Assembly: GCF_900141845.1 (NCBI RefSeq)
Contig: NZ_FQZB01000003.1
Coordinates: forward strand, 124,001-188,000
DNA: 64,000 bases
Origin: Clostridium cavendishii DSM 21758
GTDB lineage: Bacteria > Bacillota > Clostridia > Clostridiales > Clostridiaceae
Reading direction: 5' to 3'
Under the pieces are notes generated by a model that saw only the letters and a list, made by a program, of their open reading frames with translations, was not told where the DNA came from and ran no database searches. Shown one piece after another: positions 8,631-18,138 of the stretch; position 1 is the first letter of the stretch, and every line of letters starts with the position of its first letter. The translations under genes and the position numbers were made by a program.

Positions 8631-10685
8631 TTACTCCTTTTTCTTATTTTCAGTTGGATACTCTATTCTTTGATGGTAAATAGCTGTTAATGCCTTCAAG
8701 AAACTTTTTCTTATAACATCTATATCCTTCAATGTTAAATCGCAGTTATCTAATTGTCCTGAATATAATTTTTCTTTTATTATATTATTTACCATTTCTT
8801 CTATTTTACCCTTTGTTGGGTCAGATATACTTCTTACTGCAGCTTCTACCGAATCTGCAAGCATTAATATACCTTCTTCTTTACTTTCAGGCTTAGGCCC
8901 TGGATAAGAATAATCTTCCTCTTTCACCTCATCTGGATTTTGCGAACTATTTTTCATAGTTAAATAAAAATACTTAACTAAAGTTGTACCATGATGTGTT
9001 GCTATAAAATTTTGTACTACTTTAGGCAAATCATATTCTTTAGCAAGTTCTAATCCATCTTTAACATGGGAAGTTATTATTAACGTACTCAAATTTGCAG
9101 TTATTTTATCATGGGGATTTTCTTTCCCAATTTGATTTTCTTTAAAGAAATATGGCCTTTTTATCTTTCCAACATCATGATAATATGCTCCAATCCTAGT
9201 AAGTACAGGATTCCCTCCAACCTTTTCTGCTGCAACCTCAGCAATATTTGCCACCATTACACTATGGTGATATGTTCCTGGTGCTTCCATAAGTATTTTT
9301 TTAAGTAATGGATGATTTGGATTTGATAACTCTAAAAGTTTAACCGTAGTAACTACATCAAAAGTTGATTCAAAAAACGGCAAAAGACCCACTGCTAAAA
9401 CACCAGCTAAAGCCCCACCAACAGCAGTAAAACCTGTTTCTGTTAATATCTCCATAATGTTATTAGAAACAACCATTCCTATACAAAAAGTTAACACTGA
9501 ACTTAGTGCTGCTATATATATAGCTCCATATAAAATATCATTTCTTTGTTGCATTTTTCTTAAAACAGTAGCACCAAGCATCGTATTCAATATCGCTAAC
9601 AATGTTATTGTAGGATTAAAGTTAACAGCACCAGACACTAAAATCATATTAAGCATACTTAAAACTATAGATACTTTATAATTGATAAGTAAAGTAATTA
9701 ATATAGGTGCACAGGCTAAAGGAATCAAAAATGGTGATATAATTGATACAGTCCTAGCTAAAATCACAGCTATAATATTTAATATTGATACCAATATTAA
9801 TTTAGATAAATCTTCATAAATAGTTCTATAATACTTATGTATATATCCATACTGTAAATACATAATAAAAAGAACTAGTATAGCTAGTGCTATATAAACA
9901 TATAAATCAAATCTTGATTCATTTAAAAGTCCTAATGATTTTAAAACTTCTATTTGATGTGCTGTAACTGGTTCACCTTCCTTTACTATTGTTTGATTTT
10001 TTTTAACTACAATAGGAGATAAATCCTTAGTAGCCTCTTTTATTTTTTCTTCTGTTTTTTCTTTATCATAAAACAAATTAGGTTTAATCAAACTATAAGC
10101 CATATTTTTCATCATATCTTTTGTAGCTCTATTATTCTCAGAGTTTGAAACCACATTATCTATTACGTTTCTAGCTCTTTGCAATTCTTGTTGCTTTTCT
10201 TCTTGAATAGGTGTTTCATATGCCTTTTTTAATGCATCCAACATTACAACTTCTACATCTTGAAACTGTTCTTTATTCAAAATTAATAAGATTTTATTTT
10301 CTTTTTCATCCATTTTAAATTGAGATAACTTAGAGATTTCTGCCAATTTATCTGCTTCCACTTGGCTGCCATCCCTTATAGCTGACACTTTAGTAAAAAA
10401 AGTTTTTATAGTATCCTCATTTTGTTTTTCAACATCATTTTTTAATGAATACTGTTTATCAACTTTTTCAACAACCTCCTTCTGCCTTGCTTCTGTAGCT
10501 TTTTCGTCAACCATTTCTCTAGGTGCCTTTATATCTGATTTAGGTATTTCTCCAACCTCTATATCATATTTTTTAGTTATTAAGGATGTAGCTAATGTTC
10601 CATATAAAATTACAAATGTTATTAAAAATAATAACATCACTTTAGGTTTACTAAATACATTTATATTTAAAACTTTTTCTTTCAA
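8631..10685 (-). CDS. pgpH: PgpH-type cyclic-di-AMP phosphodiesterase (7TM-HD)
   Basis: PgpH degrades the second messenger c-di-AMP. The 684 residues are arranged as a first membrane helix (about 14-34), a large extracytoplasmic 7TMR-HD domain (about 40-255), seven membrane helices (about 260-450) and a cytoplasmic HD domain with HHSVMVANIAE and YYHDVGKIKRP (about 470-510). The start is TTG, shortly after AAGGTG. In Bacillus phoH lies between yqfD and this gene; here the gap is 42 bp and phoH is absent. Confidence 0.95.
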   Translation of the reverse strand: MKEKVLNINVFSKPKVMLLFLITFVILYGTLATSLITKKYDIEVGEIPKSDIKAPREMVDEKATEARQKEVVEKVDKQYSLKNDVEKQNEDTIKTFFTKVSAIRDGSQVEADKLAEISKLSQFKMDEKENKILLILNKEQFQDVEVVMLDALKKAYETPIQEEKQQELQRARNVIDNVVSNSENNRATKDMMKNMAYSLIKPNLFYDKEKTEEKIKEATKDLSPIVVKKNQTIVKEGEPVTAHQIEVLKSLGLLNESRFDLYVYIALAILVLFIMYLQYGYIHKYYRTIYEDLSKLILVSILNIIAVILARTVSIISPFLIPLACAPILITLLINYKVSIVLSMLNMILVSGAVNFNPTITLLAILNTMLGATVLRKMQQRNDILYGAIYIAALSSVLTFCIGMVVSNNIMEILTETGFTAVGGALAGVLAVGLLPFFESTFDVVTTVKLLELSNPNHPLLKKILMEAPGTYHHSVMVANIAEVAAEKVGGNPVLTRIGAYYHDVGKIKRPYFFKENQIGKENPHDKITANLSTLIITSHVKDGLELAKEYDLPKVVQNFIATHHGTTLVKYFYLTMKNSSQNPDEVKEEDYSYPGPKPESKEEGILMLADSVEAAVRSISDPTKGKIEEMVNNIIKEKLYSGQLDNCDLTLKDIDVIRKSFLKALTAIYHQRIEYPTENKKKE

Positions 10686-10727
10686 TTGCTCACCTTCTCT
10701 TCCTCCTAAGTTAACTTAATAGTTTTA

Positions 10728-11858
10728 CTATTTATCAACTATATCTTGTTCTACCACAAAAACAACTTTTACTCTAATCTTTCCTTCTCCTATATCTTCT
10801 ACATCTATAACATTTTTAATATATTTAGCCTTCTTATCAAGAGTTTCCATAGTAGACTTATAAAGTTTATCAACAGCCTTTTTTATTTCTTCTTCTTTAT
10901 TTACATTTACTTCTTTAGCTTTTTTTTCATAATAAACTATTTTGTTAACTAATTTACCTTTCTCTTCTATTTTATCATAATCTGCAAAATTTTTTACAGC
11001 CTTTTTTAGATAAATTTTTTTATTTAAAATTTGAATATAAATATCTTCCTTAGTTTCACCTGTCTTCTCATATCTTTTACCACTTACCTGAAGTTCAATC
11101 ATTCTTTCATAAAAAGTATTTGCAATAACCTTACCTTCAGCGGGTGTTTGAAACTCAAACCCTTCTTTGCCTTCTATTCCTTTTATCAACACTTGTCCCT
11201 TTTTCACCACATCACCAGATTTAACTTGTGCTGTTCCTTTGGAAGTATAAACTCTTAAAACTTCCCCATCAAGCTTTGAAATCAAATCTTTATTATCACC
11301 TTTAACAATTTCTTTAGGTGGATTAACTTTTTCTTCTACTTTAATTTTTAATGTAGACCCTTCTATTCTAGCTCTAACCCACATTATTTCTGCATTTTTA
11401 TTTTCTATCTTTTTCTCAAGATCATATACATTAAAGCTTTTTTTAGTTATCCCAGGCTTTATCCCAATTTCGCTTAATTCTTTTCTAAGTTCAAATGGAG
11501 GTATATTTTTATTTGTTTCTATCTCAATTGCCCATATATAATTAGATAAAACAAATATTATACCTGTAAATAAAAGAATTCCTATAATTATTCCAATCTT
11601 TCTTTTTAAACTATATATAAAAAATGCTAGTCCATCTTTTTTTATAACTTTGATTTTACAATCAATTCTTTTTGTTATATCTTTTAATTTATCATAATCA
11701 TTCATTGGAATTTCCATAATTATTGTAGTTATGTTGAGTTTATTTATATTTTTGGCTCTAATCCCCTTATACCATAACATATTGATAATTTTTTCTGGTT
11801 TTTCTGTTCTTATTTCAACTGTAATATTTCCATAAGCTAACCTCTCCTTAATCCCCAT
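10728..11858 (-). CDS. yqfD: Sporulation protein YqfD
   Basis: YqfD is a mother-cell sporulation protein of the sigma-E regulon. The 376-residue protein has a cytoplasmic N-terminal region (1-88), one membrane helix (about 91-112, IGIIIGILLFTGIIFVLSNYIW) and a long exported domain rich in lysine and glutamate. It starts 4 bp after yqfC, with GGAGG nine bases before ATG, so the two are cotranscribed, most likely from the sigma-E-like promoter at 12180-12208. The biochemical function is unknown. Confidence 0.92.
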   Translation of the reverse strand: MGIKERLAYGNITVEIRTEKPEKIINMLWYKGIRAKNINKLNITTIIMEIPMNDYDKLKDITKRIDCKIKVIKKDGLAFFIYSLKRKIGIIIGILLFTGIIFVLSNYIWAIEIETNKNIPPFELRKELSEIGIKPGITKKSFNVYDLEKKIENKNAEIMWVRARIEGSTLKIKVEEKVNPPKEIVKGDNKDLISKLDGEVLRVYTSKGTAQVKSGDVVKKGQVLIKGIEGKEGFEFQTPAEGKVIANTFYERMIELQVSGKRYEKTGETKEDIYIQILNKKIYLKKAVKNFADYDKIEEKGKLVNKIVYYEKKAKEVNVNKEEEIKKAVDKLYKSTMETLDKKAKYIKNVIDVEDIGEGKIRVKVVFVVEQDIVDK

Positions 11859-11862
11859 GTAG

Positions 11863-12147
11863 CTAAGCCTCCCTATTGTAATCTACAAATTCAAATTTTC
11901 CTCCAATAGTTACTGTACTACCACCTATAAATAATATTTCAAATTCTTTGCCTTCTATAGTTATTATGCCAATCTTTGTATTAACCTTAATCCTTTCTTT
12001 ATCAAAACATATTATTCCTTTGTGATTTTCTATTGTTATTTCACTATCACCTGTTATCGTTATTTTAGGTAAGTTCATAACAATATCTCTTGGTAATTCT
12101 AATTTTTCTGCCATTATACCCTTTACTTCATTAAGCTTATCCTCCAT
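11863..12147 (-). CDS. yqfC: Sporulation protein YqfC
   Basis: This 94-residue soluble protein matches YqfC in length and sequence style (LPRDIVMNLPKITITGDSEITIENHKGII). YqfC belongs to the sigma-E regulon in Bacillus and always precedes yqfD. ATG is preceded by AGGGAGTGG. A sigma-E-like promoter lies 33-61 bp upstream. The function is unknown. Confidence 0.9.
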   Translation of the reverse strand: MEDKLNEVKGIMAEKLELPRDIVMNLPKITITGDSEITIENHKGIICFDKERIKVNTKIGIITIEGKEFEILFIGGSTVTIGGKFEFVDYNREA

Positions 12148-12179
12148 TTCACCACTCCCTCGAAAATACTTTTCATAAG

Positions 12180-12208
12180 AGTTTATGAGAATTTTCTCTA
12201 AAATATGT
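12180..12208 (-). promoter_or_regulatory. Sigma-E-like promoter for yqfC-yqfD
   Basis: On the minus strand ACATATT (12202-12208), a 14-bp spacer and CATAAACT (12180-12187). The sigma-E consensus is KMATATT, 14-15 bp, CATACAHT; six of seven and seven of eight positions agree. The predicted 5' leader is about 26 bases and contains a strong ribosome-binding site. Confidence 0.7.
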
Positions 12209-12225
12209 TAATCTAAACACAAATA

Positions 12226-12255
12226 AAAAAGAGTTCGCATTTGCGAACTCTTTTT
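12226..12255 (-). terminator. Intrinsic terminator of rpsU-yqeY, T runs on both sides
   Basis: Stem GAGTTCGC (12231-12238) with GCGAACTC (12243-12250), flanked by runs of A and T, so it can work in either direction. It overlaps the yqeY stop codon at 12254-12256 and insulates yqeY from yqfC. Confidence 0.88.
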
Positions 12256-12703
12256 ATTTATTTAAATATTCTTTAACCATTTGACTTACAAGTTTGCCAT
12301 CAGCTCTTCCAACAATTTGCGGTCTTACTGTTTGCATAACTTTTCCCATGTCTTTAATGCTATTTGCACCCACTTCTATAGCTGCTTGTTTTATGATTTC
12401 GAATATTTCATCTTTACTTAACTGCTGAGGAAGGTATTCTAACAAAATTTCTATTTCAGCTTTGTTCTGATCTACTAAATCTTGTCTGTTTCCCTTTTCG
12501 AATTCAAGCATAGCTTCTTTTCTCTGCTTGATTTCTCTTGCTAAGATTTCTATAACTTGCTCATCCTCAAGCTTGACACTATTTGTTTTCTCAACAAATA
12601 GTACTGCAGACTTTGCGGTGCTTATAACTCCAGCTCTGAACTTATCCCTAGCCTTCATTGCTTGCTTCCAGTCTTCTTGAAGTCTTTCTTTTATTGTTGG
12701 CAT
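12254..12703 (-). CDS. yqeY: GatB/YqeY domain protein
   Basis: The 149-residue helical protein is the free-standing YqeY form of the tRNA-binding tail found on GatB amidotransferase subunits (KERLQEDWKQAMKARDK, EYLPQQLSKDEI, VMQTVRPQIVGRADGKLVSQMVKEYL). I chose the ATG at 12701-12703, which has GAAGG seven bases upstream, over a TTG six codons earlier that lies inside that ribosome-binding region. It follows rpsU by 27 bp, the conserved pairing. The precise role is not established. Confidence 0.93.
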   Translation of the reverse strand: MPTIKERLQEDWKQAMKARDKFRAGVISTAKSAVLFVEKTNSVKLEDEQVIEILAREIKQRKEAMLEFEKGNRQDLVDQNKAEIEILLEYLPQQLSKDEIFEIIKQAAIEVGANSIKDMGKVMQTVRPQIVGRADGKLVSQMVKEYLNK

Positions 12704-12730
12704 TATTTTACCTTCTTTCAAAGAAATTAA

Positions 12731-12907
12731 CTATTTGAATTTTCTCTTTCTTGCAGCTTCTGATTTTTTCTTTCTTTTAACGCTTGGTTTTTCGTAGTGT
12801 TCTCTTTTTCTTACTTCTGAAAGCACTCCTGATCTAGCGCATGATCTTTTAAATCTTCTTAATGCTTGTTCTAATGATTCATTTTCTCTTACTCTTACTT
12901 CTGACAT
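12731..12907 (-). CDS. rpsU: 30S ribosomal protein S21
   Basis: The 58-residue basic protein reads [19 protein letters not shown] at the N terminus and ends in lysine/arginine-rich [15 protein letters not shown], the standard bacterial S21. ATG follows GGAGGGAGGG. A near-perfect sigma-A promoter lies at 12981-13010. It heads the rpsU-yqeY unit. Confidence 0.97.
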   Translation of the reverse strand: MSEVRVRENESLEQALRRFKRSCARSGVLSEVRKREHYEKPSVKRKKKSEAARKRKFK

Positions 12908-12980
12908 TCATTTTCCCTCCCTCCGCTAGCGTAAATTATTAATGTAATTCACAGCTGTGGGCTTAATCAACACACGCTAT

Positions 12981-13010
12981 ATTATACAATACAGCATTTT
13001 ATACTGTCAA
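12981..13010 (-). promoter_or_regulatory. Sigma-A promoter for rpsU
   Basis: TTGACA (13005-13010), an 18-bp spacer and TATAAT (12981-12986) on the minus strand; both hexamers are perfect. The leader to the rpsU ATG is about 65 bases. Confidence 0.85.
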
Positions 13011-13038
13011 GAATTTCATCACTATATTTTTAAAATTT

Positions 13039-13383
13039 TTAACCCGGTGGCCATTTAAGATTTCTTCCAGCCAGTATATGAAAATGCATATGTCCTACTG
13101 TTTGACCGCCATCAGTACCACAATTATTAATTATTCTATACCCAGCATCAGCTACATTAAGTTCCCTTACTATTTTATTAATAATAATAAAAATATGTGC
13201 AATAATTTTCGAATTTTCTTCATTAATTTCATTTGCACTAACTATATGTTCTTTCGGTATAACTAAAAAGTGTACTGGCGCTTCTGGTGATATATCATGA
13301 AACGCTAAAACTTTATCATCTTCATATATCTTTTTTGAAGGAATATCCCCATTTATTATTTTACAAAATATACAATCTGCCAT
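13039..13383 (-). CDS. HIT-family nucleotide hydrolase (HinT-like)
   Basis: The protein has the HIT active-site triad motif HMHFHILAG near the C terminus and an N-terminal zinc-type CIFCKI (Cys4, Cys7), as in purine-nucleoside phosphoramidases of the HinT branch. It is 114 residues from the ATG at 13381-13383, which has GGGAGGTG five bases upstream; a start five codons earlier would overlap that site. It lies between mtaB and rpsU. The physiological substrate is unknown. Confidence 0.94.
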   Translation of the reverse strand: MADCIFCKIINGDIPSKKIYEDDKVLAFHDISPEAPVHFLVIPKEHIVSANEINEENSKIIAHIFIIINKIVRELNVADAGYRIINNCGTDGGQTVGHMHFHILAGRNLKWPPG

Positions 13384-13451
13384 ATTTTCACCTCCCACTT
13401 ATATTATAATTATACCCAAATTATGAGATTTTTAAAATACTAATTTCCTTT

Positions 13452-14759
13452 TTATTTTATAATTTTACCTATAGCTGTTTCACCTTCAAAGCCTTCTATT
13501 TTTACATTTATAATTTTCCCTACAATAGACGAGCATTCAAAAGGAAGTTCCACTTTTATATAATTCGAAGTATATCCTGAATAAACTTCATTTTTACCTT
13601 CAACTTGCTCTTCAACTAAAACAGACAATTCTTTACCTATATAATTTTCAGCAAATTCCTTTTCATTCTTATCATTTAGTTCTATTAAAGCTTTGCTTCT
13701 TTCTTCTTTTATGTTGCCATTAACTTGGTTTTCCATAGTTGCAGCCTTAGTTCCCTTTCTAGGACTATATTTAAATATATGCATCTTAGAAAGCCTAATT
13801 CTCTTCAAAAACTCATATGTTTCATTGAATTCTTCCTCTGTCTCTCCTGGAAAACCTACTATAATATCAGTAGTTATTGATACATCTTTTATATTTTCTC
13901 TAAGCAAATTAACTATATCCTCATATTCTTTAGCAGTATATCTTCTATTCATTCTCTTTAAAGTTTGATCTGAACCACTTTGAAGAGATAAATGAAAATG
14001 AGGACAAAGCTTTTTAAGATTAATAATTCTCTCTACAACCCCTTCTGTAAAAAATGTAGGATCTATAGAACCTATTCTAACTCTTTCTATACCTTCCACT
14101 TCTTCTATCCTTTCTAGAATGTCTACAAGTGTTATTTTTTCTTCTAAATCAACACCATATGAAGCAGTGTGTATACCAGATAATATTATCTCCTTAAATC
14201 CATGCTCTGCTAGTTTTTTCACTTCTTCTATAACCTTATTAGAATCTTTTGAGCAAACAGCTCCTCTTGCATAAGGTATTAAGCAATAAGTACAAAATCT
14301 ATTGCAACCATCTTGTATCTTCAAAAATGCTCTAGTCTTATCTTGATATTCCTCTATATTTAAATCTTCAATTTTTTTATTTTTAAGAACTGTAAACACT
14401 TGAACCTGTTGTTTATTCTCATCCCTAGCTTTATTTACATAATAAACTATATCACCTTTGTTTCTAGTTCCTAAAACAACATCAACACCTTCAATAGTTG
14501 AAACTTCTGAGGGTGCTATTTGCGAATAACATCCAACAACTGCAATTATAGCATTTGGATTCAATCTTCTAGCTCGACCTATAATCTGCCTTGATTTTTT
14601 ATCTCCCATATTTGTAACTGTACAAGTATTTATAACATATACATCACAAACTTCACTATAATCTACTACTTCATAACCTTCTCTTATAAACTTTTCAGCC
14701 ATTGCTTCTGATTCATATTGATTAACCCTGCATCCTAATGTGGCAAATGAAACTTTCAT
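13452..14759 (-). CDS. mtaB: tRNA t6A37 methylthiotransferase MtaB
   Basis: MtaB converts t6A to ms2t6A at position 37 of ANN-decoding tRNAs. The 435-residue radical-SAM protein has the N-terminal cluster cysteines Cys10, Cys46 and Cys77, the radical-SAM triad CNRFCTYC (Cys152, Cys156, Cys159) and a C-terminal TRAM domain (about 370-432). CRVNQYESE rather than CQMN at the N terminus favours MtaB over MiaB. Its ATG overlaps the rsmE stop by one base, so the two are translationally coupled. Confidence 0.95.
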   Translation of the reverse strand: MKVSFATLGCRVNQYESEAMAEKFIREGYEVVDYSEVCDVYVINTCTVTNMGDKKSRQIIGRARRLNPNAIIAVVGCYSQIAPSEVSTIEGVDVVLGTRNKGDIVYYVNKARDENKQQVQVFTVLKNKKIEDLNIEEYQDKTRAFLKIQDGCNRFCTYCLIPYARGAVCSKDSNKVIEEVKKLAEHGFKEIILSGIHTASYGVDLEEKITLVDILERIEEVEGIERVRIGSIDPTFFTEGVVERIINLKKLCPHFHLSLQSGSDQTLKRMNRRYTAKEYEDIVNLLRENIKDVSITTDIIVGFPGETEEEFNETYEFLKRIRLSKMHIFKYSPRKGTKAATMENQVNGNIKEERSKALIELNDKNEKEFAENYIGKELSVLVEEQVEGKNEVYSGYTSNYIKVELPFECSSIVGKIINVKIEGFEGETAIGKIIK

Positions 14760-15511
14760 TAAACCTTACCTCCTATATCACCTAACTCATATTGTAACAA
14801 TGATAAACAGGTAAACCCTGCTGTTTCGGTCCTTAATATTCTTGGTCCTAAAGTCACTATATGAGCACCTTCATCCTTTAAGTTATTTATTTCAGTCTGT
14901 TCAAATCCACCTTCCGGCCCTATCACTATTCCAATATTTTTTATAGATTCCTTATTTTGCAGAGTATTCATCATAGATTTCACTCCATAACCTGTTGCAT
15001 TTTCATAAGGTACAACAACTAAATCCATCTCCTTAAGCCTTACAACCATATCAGAAAATTCTATAGGTTCTTTAACATTAGGAATAAACGTTCTTTTACT
15101 TTGCTTGCAAGCTTCTAGTGCTATCCTTTGAAGTCTATCTAATTTTTTAAACTCGCCCTTAAGCTTAACATCAACCCTATCTGTTATTATTGGAATTATT
15201 TCTTTTATTCCAAGTTCAGTTCCTTTTTGAACTATCAAATCCATTTTTGCAGCCTTTGGTAAACCTTGAAATAAATACACATTCAAAGAACTTTCATTAT
15301 TTATATCCATAGGTTTTAACAATTTAACTAAAACCTCTTTTTTATTCACCTCTTCTACCTGCCCTAAAAATTCTTTTCCCTCTAAATTATTAACAACTAC
15401 CTCTTCTCCTTGTGTAATTCTTAAAACCTTATAAATATGTTTTACATCATCGCCTTCGATAGTTGCATGAGTTTCAGTAAAAAGATTGGCAGGAGTGAAA
15501 AACTTATGCAT
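14759..15511 (-). CDS. rsmE: 16S rRNA m3U1498 methyltransferase RsmE
   Basis: The 250-residue SPOUT-class protein has an N-terminal PUA-like part (HIYKVLRITQGEEVVV) and the C-terminal knot with GIVIGPEGGFEQTEI and LGPRILRTETAGFTCLSLLQYELG, which binds S-adenosylmethionine. It methylates U1498 in the decoding region of 16S rRNA. ATG has AAGGAG upstream. It is 19 bp after prmA, in the conserved prmA-rsmE-mtaB run. Confidence 0.97.
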   Translation of the reverse strand: MHKFFTPANLFTETHATIEGDDVKHIYKVLRITQGEEVVVNNLEGKEFLGQVEEVNKKEVLVKLLKPMDINNESSLNVYLFQGLPKAAKMDLIVQKGTELGIKEIIPIITDRVDVKLKGEFKKLDRLQRIALEACKQSKRTFIPNVKEPIEFSDMVVRLKEMDLVVVPYENATGYGVKSMMNTLQNKESIKNIGIVIGPEGGFEQTEINNLKDEGAHIVTLGPRILRTETAGFTCLSLLQYELGDIGGKV

Positions 15512-15530
15512 ATTAACACTCCTTCATAGA

Positions 15531-16481
15531 TTACTTAAGCTTTGCAACTATACAGTTCCATTCGCCATCCTTATTTATTTCAACAACTTCAAAACCTGAA
15601 GCTTGAAGTTTCTCTGTAACCATAGTAACTCTATCATGTATTATACCTGATGTTATAAACATACCATTTTCTTTTAATACTCTCTTAACATCATCAATTA
15701 GTATACATATTACTTCAGCTATTATATTAGCAACAACAATATCAGCTTTACCATCTATAACTTCAACTAGGTTTCCATAAAGTATTTCTATATTATCTAA
15801 ATTATTAAAGCCTACATTTTCTTTTGCCGAATCAACCGCCACAGGATCCAAATCAACTCCTATAGATTTCTTAGAACCTAATTTAGCTGCTGCTATAGCA
15901 AGTATACCAGAACCACACCCAACATCAAAAACAGTAGAATCTGCTTCTACGAACTTTTCTAATGCTTGAATGCACATTCTAGTTGTTTCATGTGTTCCAG
16001 TTCCAAAAGCCATACCTGGATCTAACTCCAAGACTAATTCATCATTCTTAACTTCATATTCTTCCCATATAGGTTTAACTACTATTCTTTCTCCAACTTT
16101 AACTGGTTTATAGTACTTTTTCCAATTATTAGCCCAATCTTCTTCAAACATTTTTTCAGCTTCTACTAAACCTTCACCTACATCTATTCCTAAATCTTTT
16201 ATTTCTTGAACTTTTTCCTTTACAAAAGCAACTATTTCTTCTATATTATCTTCTTCTGAAAAATATCCCTTTACTACAGCAGCTTTTCCTTTATGTTCTA
16301 ATATATTTATATCTGCAAAATCCCAAGTTAACGGTCCTTGCTCTCTTCCTAATATATCTTCTGGATCTTCTATAGCTACACCTTTACAATCAAGTCCATA
16401 AAAAATTCCTGATATAGGTTCAAGTGCCTCACTCTTTGTAATAACTCTTATTTCTACCCATGTTCCTTGCATATTACTCAT
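15531..16481 (-). CDS. prmA: Ribosomal protein L11 methyltransferase
   Basis: PrmA trimethylates ribosomal protein L11. The 316-residue protein has an N-terminal substrate-binding domain and a Rossmann methyltransferase domain with FGTGTHETTRMC, VFDVGCGSGILAIAA (motif I) and VANIIAEVI (motif IV). The frame has ATG at 16481 and again at 16472 (MQGTWVEIRV); the spacing to GAGGAAGGA slightly favours the second. It is the dnaJ-side member of the usual dnaJ-prmA-rsmE cluster, but here a transporter and a CAP protein separate it from dnaJ. A distant paralogue lies at 49913-50779. Confidence 0.95.
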   Translation of the reverse strand: MSNMQGTWVEIRVITKSEALEPISGIFYGLDCKGVAIEDPEDILGREQGPLTWDFADINILEHKGKAAVVKGYFSEEDNIEEIVAFVKEKVQEIKDLGIDVGEGLVEAEKMFEEDWANNWKKYYKPVKVGERIVVKPIWEEYEVKNDELVLELDPGMAFGTGTHETTRMCIQALEKFVEADSTVFDVGCGSGILAIAAAKLGSKKSIGVDLDPVAVDSAKENVGFNNLDNIEILYGNLVEVIDGKADIVVANIIAEVICILIDDVKRVLKENGMFITSGIIHDRVTMVTEKLQASGFEVVEINKDGEWNCIVAKLK

Positions 16482-16675
16482 TCCTTCCTCTGCATCACTT
16501 AAAGTCTCTATATTAAAATATTTTTTATCATTTTAATATACATCTGATATTATATTTTACACTTTGCTACAATTTCTGTCTATAAGTGAGTATATAAATT
16601 TTAAATTTGCTTAATAGCAAATAAGAAATATATAAATAATTTTATAAATTTAATTTTTTATTATTATAAAGCAAA

Positions 16676-16701
16676 AATAGGTAGGACTCTTCCTACCTAT
16701 T
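16676..16701 (-). terminator. Intrinsic terminator of the peptide transporter gene
   Basis: Perfect 11-bp stem AATAGGTAGGA (16676-16686) with TCCTACCTATT (16691-16701) and a four-base loop, followed by TTTT on the minus strand. It begins just after the stop codon at 16708. Confidence 0.88.
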
Positions 16702-16707
16702 AATATA

Positions 16708-18105
16708 TTATTCCATCATTTTAACTAATTTCTTATTTACTGTTAATAATATTAATCCTAATAAAAATGTAACAGCAGCAATTCCACCAAAGATTTGCAT
16801 ATGTCCAAATGAATCTAACTTTGAAGCTATAACTCCACCTACTAAGTTAGCAATAAAACTTGCAGATAACCAAACCCCCATAAGAAGTGATGTTAATTTA
16901 GGTGGTGATAATTTACTTACCATAGATAAACCTACTGGTGATAAACTTAATTCCGCTACAGTGTGGAAGAAGTAAGTAAATATAAGCCATATAACACTAG
17001 CTTTAACTGTCATATCTTCTGCTCCACCTCTTTGAAGGACAGCACCTACCATGCATAAGAAACCTACTGCTACAAGCACTAACGCCATTCCCATTTTTTG
17101 TGGAACTGTTAAATCACCTTTTTCTCTTTTTGATAATTTAACCCATAAAGCTGCAAATACTGGTCCTAAAGTTACAACAAAGAATGGATTTAAAGATTGG
17201 AACCATGAAACTGGTATTTCAAAGCCACCAACATTTCTGTTTATAAAGTCTTTTGTATATATTGTAAGTGATGTTCCGGCTTGTTCAAACGCTGCCCAGA
17301 AGAATACACAAAATGCTGTTAATATAAATATAACTGTTACTCTTTGTTTTTCTTTCTTAGTTAATGGTTTATTTTCAACAACATGTCCTGTTTTATCTTT
17401 GGTTGCAGGATATTTACCTATATCTCCAAGATATTTTTGTGCTAATGCATTAAACAATAATTGTCCTATTATCATACCTATAGCTGCTGCTAAGAAACCA
17501 TATCTATATCCATAGCTTATAACTTGCCCACCTTCTTTAACAGCCATCCAATTTTCTGCTAAAGTACCACATATAAGTGGAGCAAAGAATGAACCTATGT
17601 TTATTCCCATATAAAATATTGTGAACGCTGAGTCTTTTCTTGGGTCGTTCTTTGTATAAAGTTGCCCAACTAAATTAGATATATTCGGTTTAAAGAAACC
17701 ATTTCCTAATATTAATAATAAAAGTCCTATATATAATGCTGTTCTACTTTGGCTTGAGAACAATGTGAATTGACCTATAGCCATCGTAACTCCACCAATT
17801 AATATAGCTTTTCTTTGACCTAAATAATTATCTGATAAATATCCCCCTATTAATGGAGTAAAATAAACAAATCCTGTAAAACATCCATATATCATTGCTG
17901 CTGAACTTGCATCAAAACCAAGTCCTCCGCTTATAAATGCTGTTGTTAAGTATAGAGTTAAAATACCTCTCATACCATAATAACTAAATCTTTCCCACAT
18001 TTCTGTAAAGAATAAAAGATATAAACCCGGTGGGTGTTTTTCTTTTTTATGTACTGTCGCTTGTGAATCTTCTAAAGGCTCACCATTCTTTTTAACTTCT
18101 GACAT
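16708..18105 (-). CDS. POT/PTR-family di- and tripeptide:proton symporter
   Basis: The 465-residue integral membrane protein has about 14 helices and both family signatures: the N-terminal FFTEMWERFSYYGMRGILTLYL with the E-x-x-E-R-like proton-coupling segment, and FYMGINIGSFFAPL. It imports short peptides with protons, like lactococcal DtpT. It is monocistronic: its own terminator lies downstream and a palindrome-bearing promoter upstream. It is placed between dnaJ and prmA, a conserved pair elsewhere, so it probably arrived by local insertion. Confidence 0.93.
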   Translation of the reverse strand: MSEVKKNGEPLEDSQATVHKKEKHPPGLYLLFFTEMWERFSYYGMRGILTLYLTTAFISGGLGFDASSAAMIYGCFTGFVYFTPLIGGYLSDNYLGQRKAILIGGVTMAIGQFTLFSSQSRTALYIGLLLLILGNGFFKPNISNLVGQLYTKNDPRKDSAFTIFYMGINIGSFFAPLICGTLAENWMAVKEGGQVISYGYRYGFLAAAIGMIIGQLLFNALAQKYLGDIGKYPATKDKTGHVVENKPLTKKEKQRVTVIFILTAFCVFFWAAFEQAGTSLTIYTKDFINRNVGGFEIPVSWFQSLNPFFVVTLGPVFAALWVKLSKREKGDLTVPQKMGMALVLVAVGFLCMVGAVLQRGGAEDMTVKASVIWLIFTYFFHTVAELSLSPVGLSMVSKLSPPKLTSLLMGVWLSASFIANLVGGVIASKLDSFGHMQIFGGIAAVTFLLGLILLTVNKKLVKMME

Positions 18106-18138
18106 TTAATTCAACTCCTCTTTTTCTTCCCTTTACTA

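Noticed and set aside
17051..17515. 154-codon plus-strand frame inside the peptide transporter gene
   Set aside because: It is antisense to a well-supported membrane protein, whose codon pattern explains the open frame.
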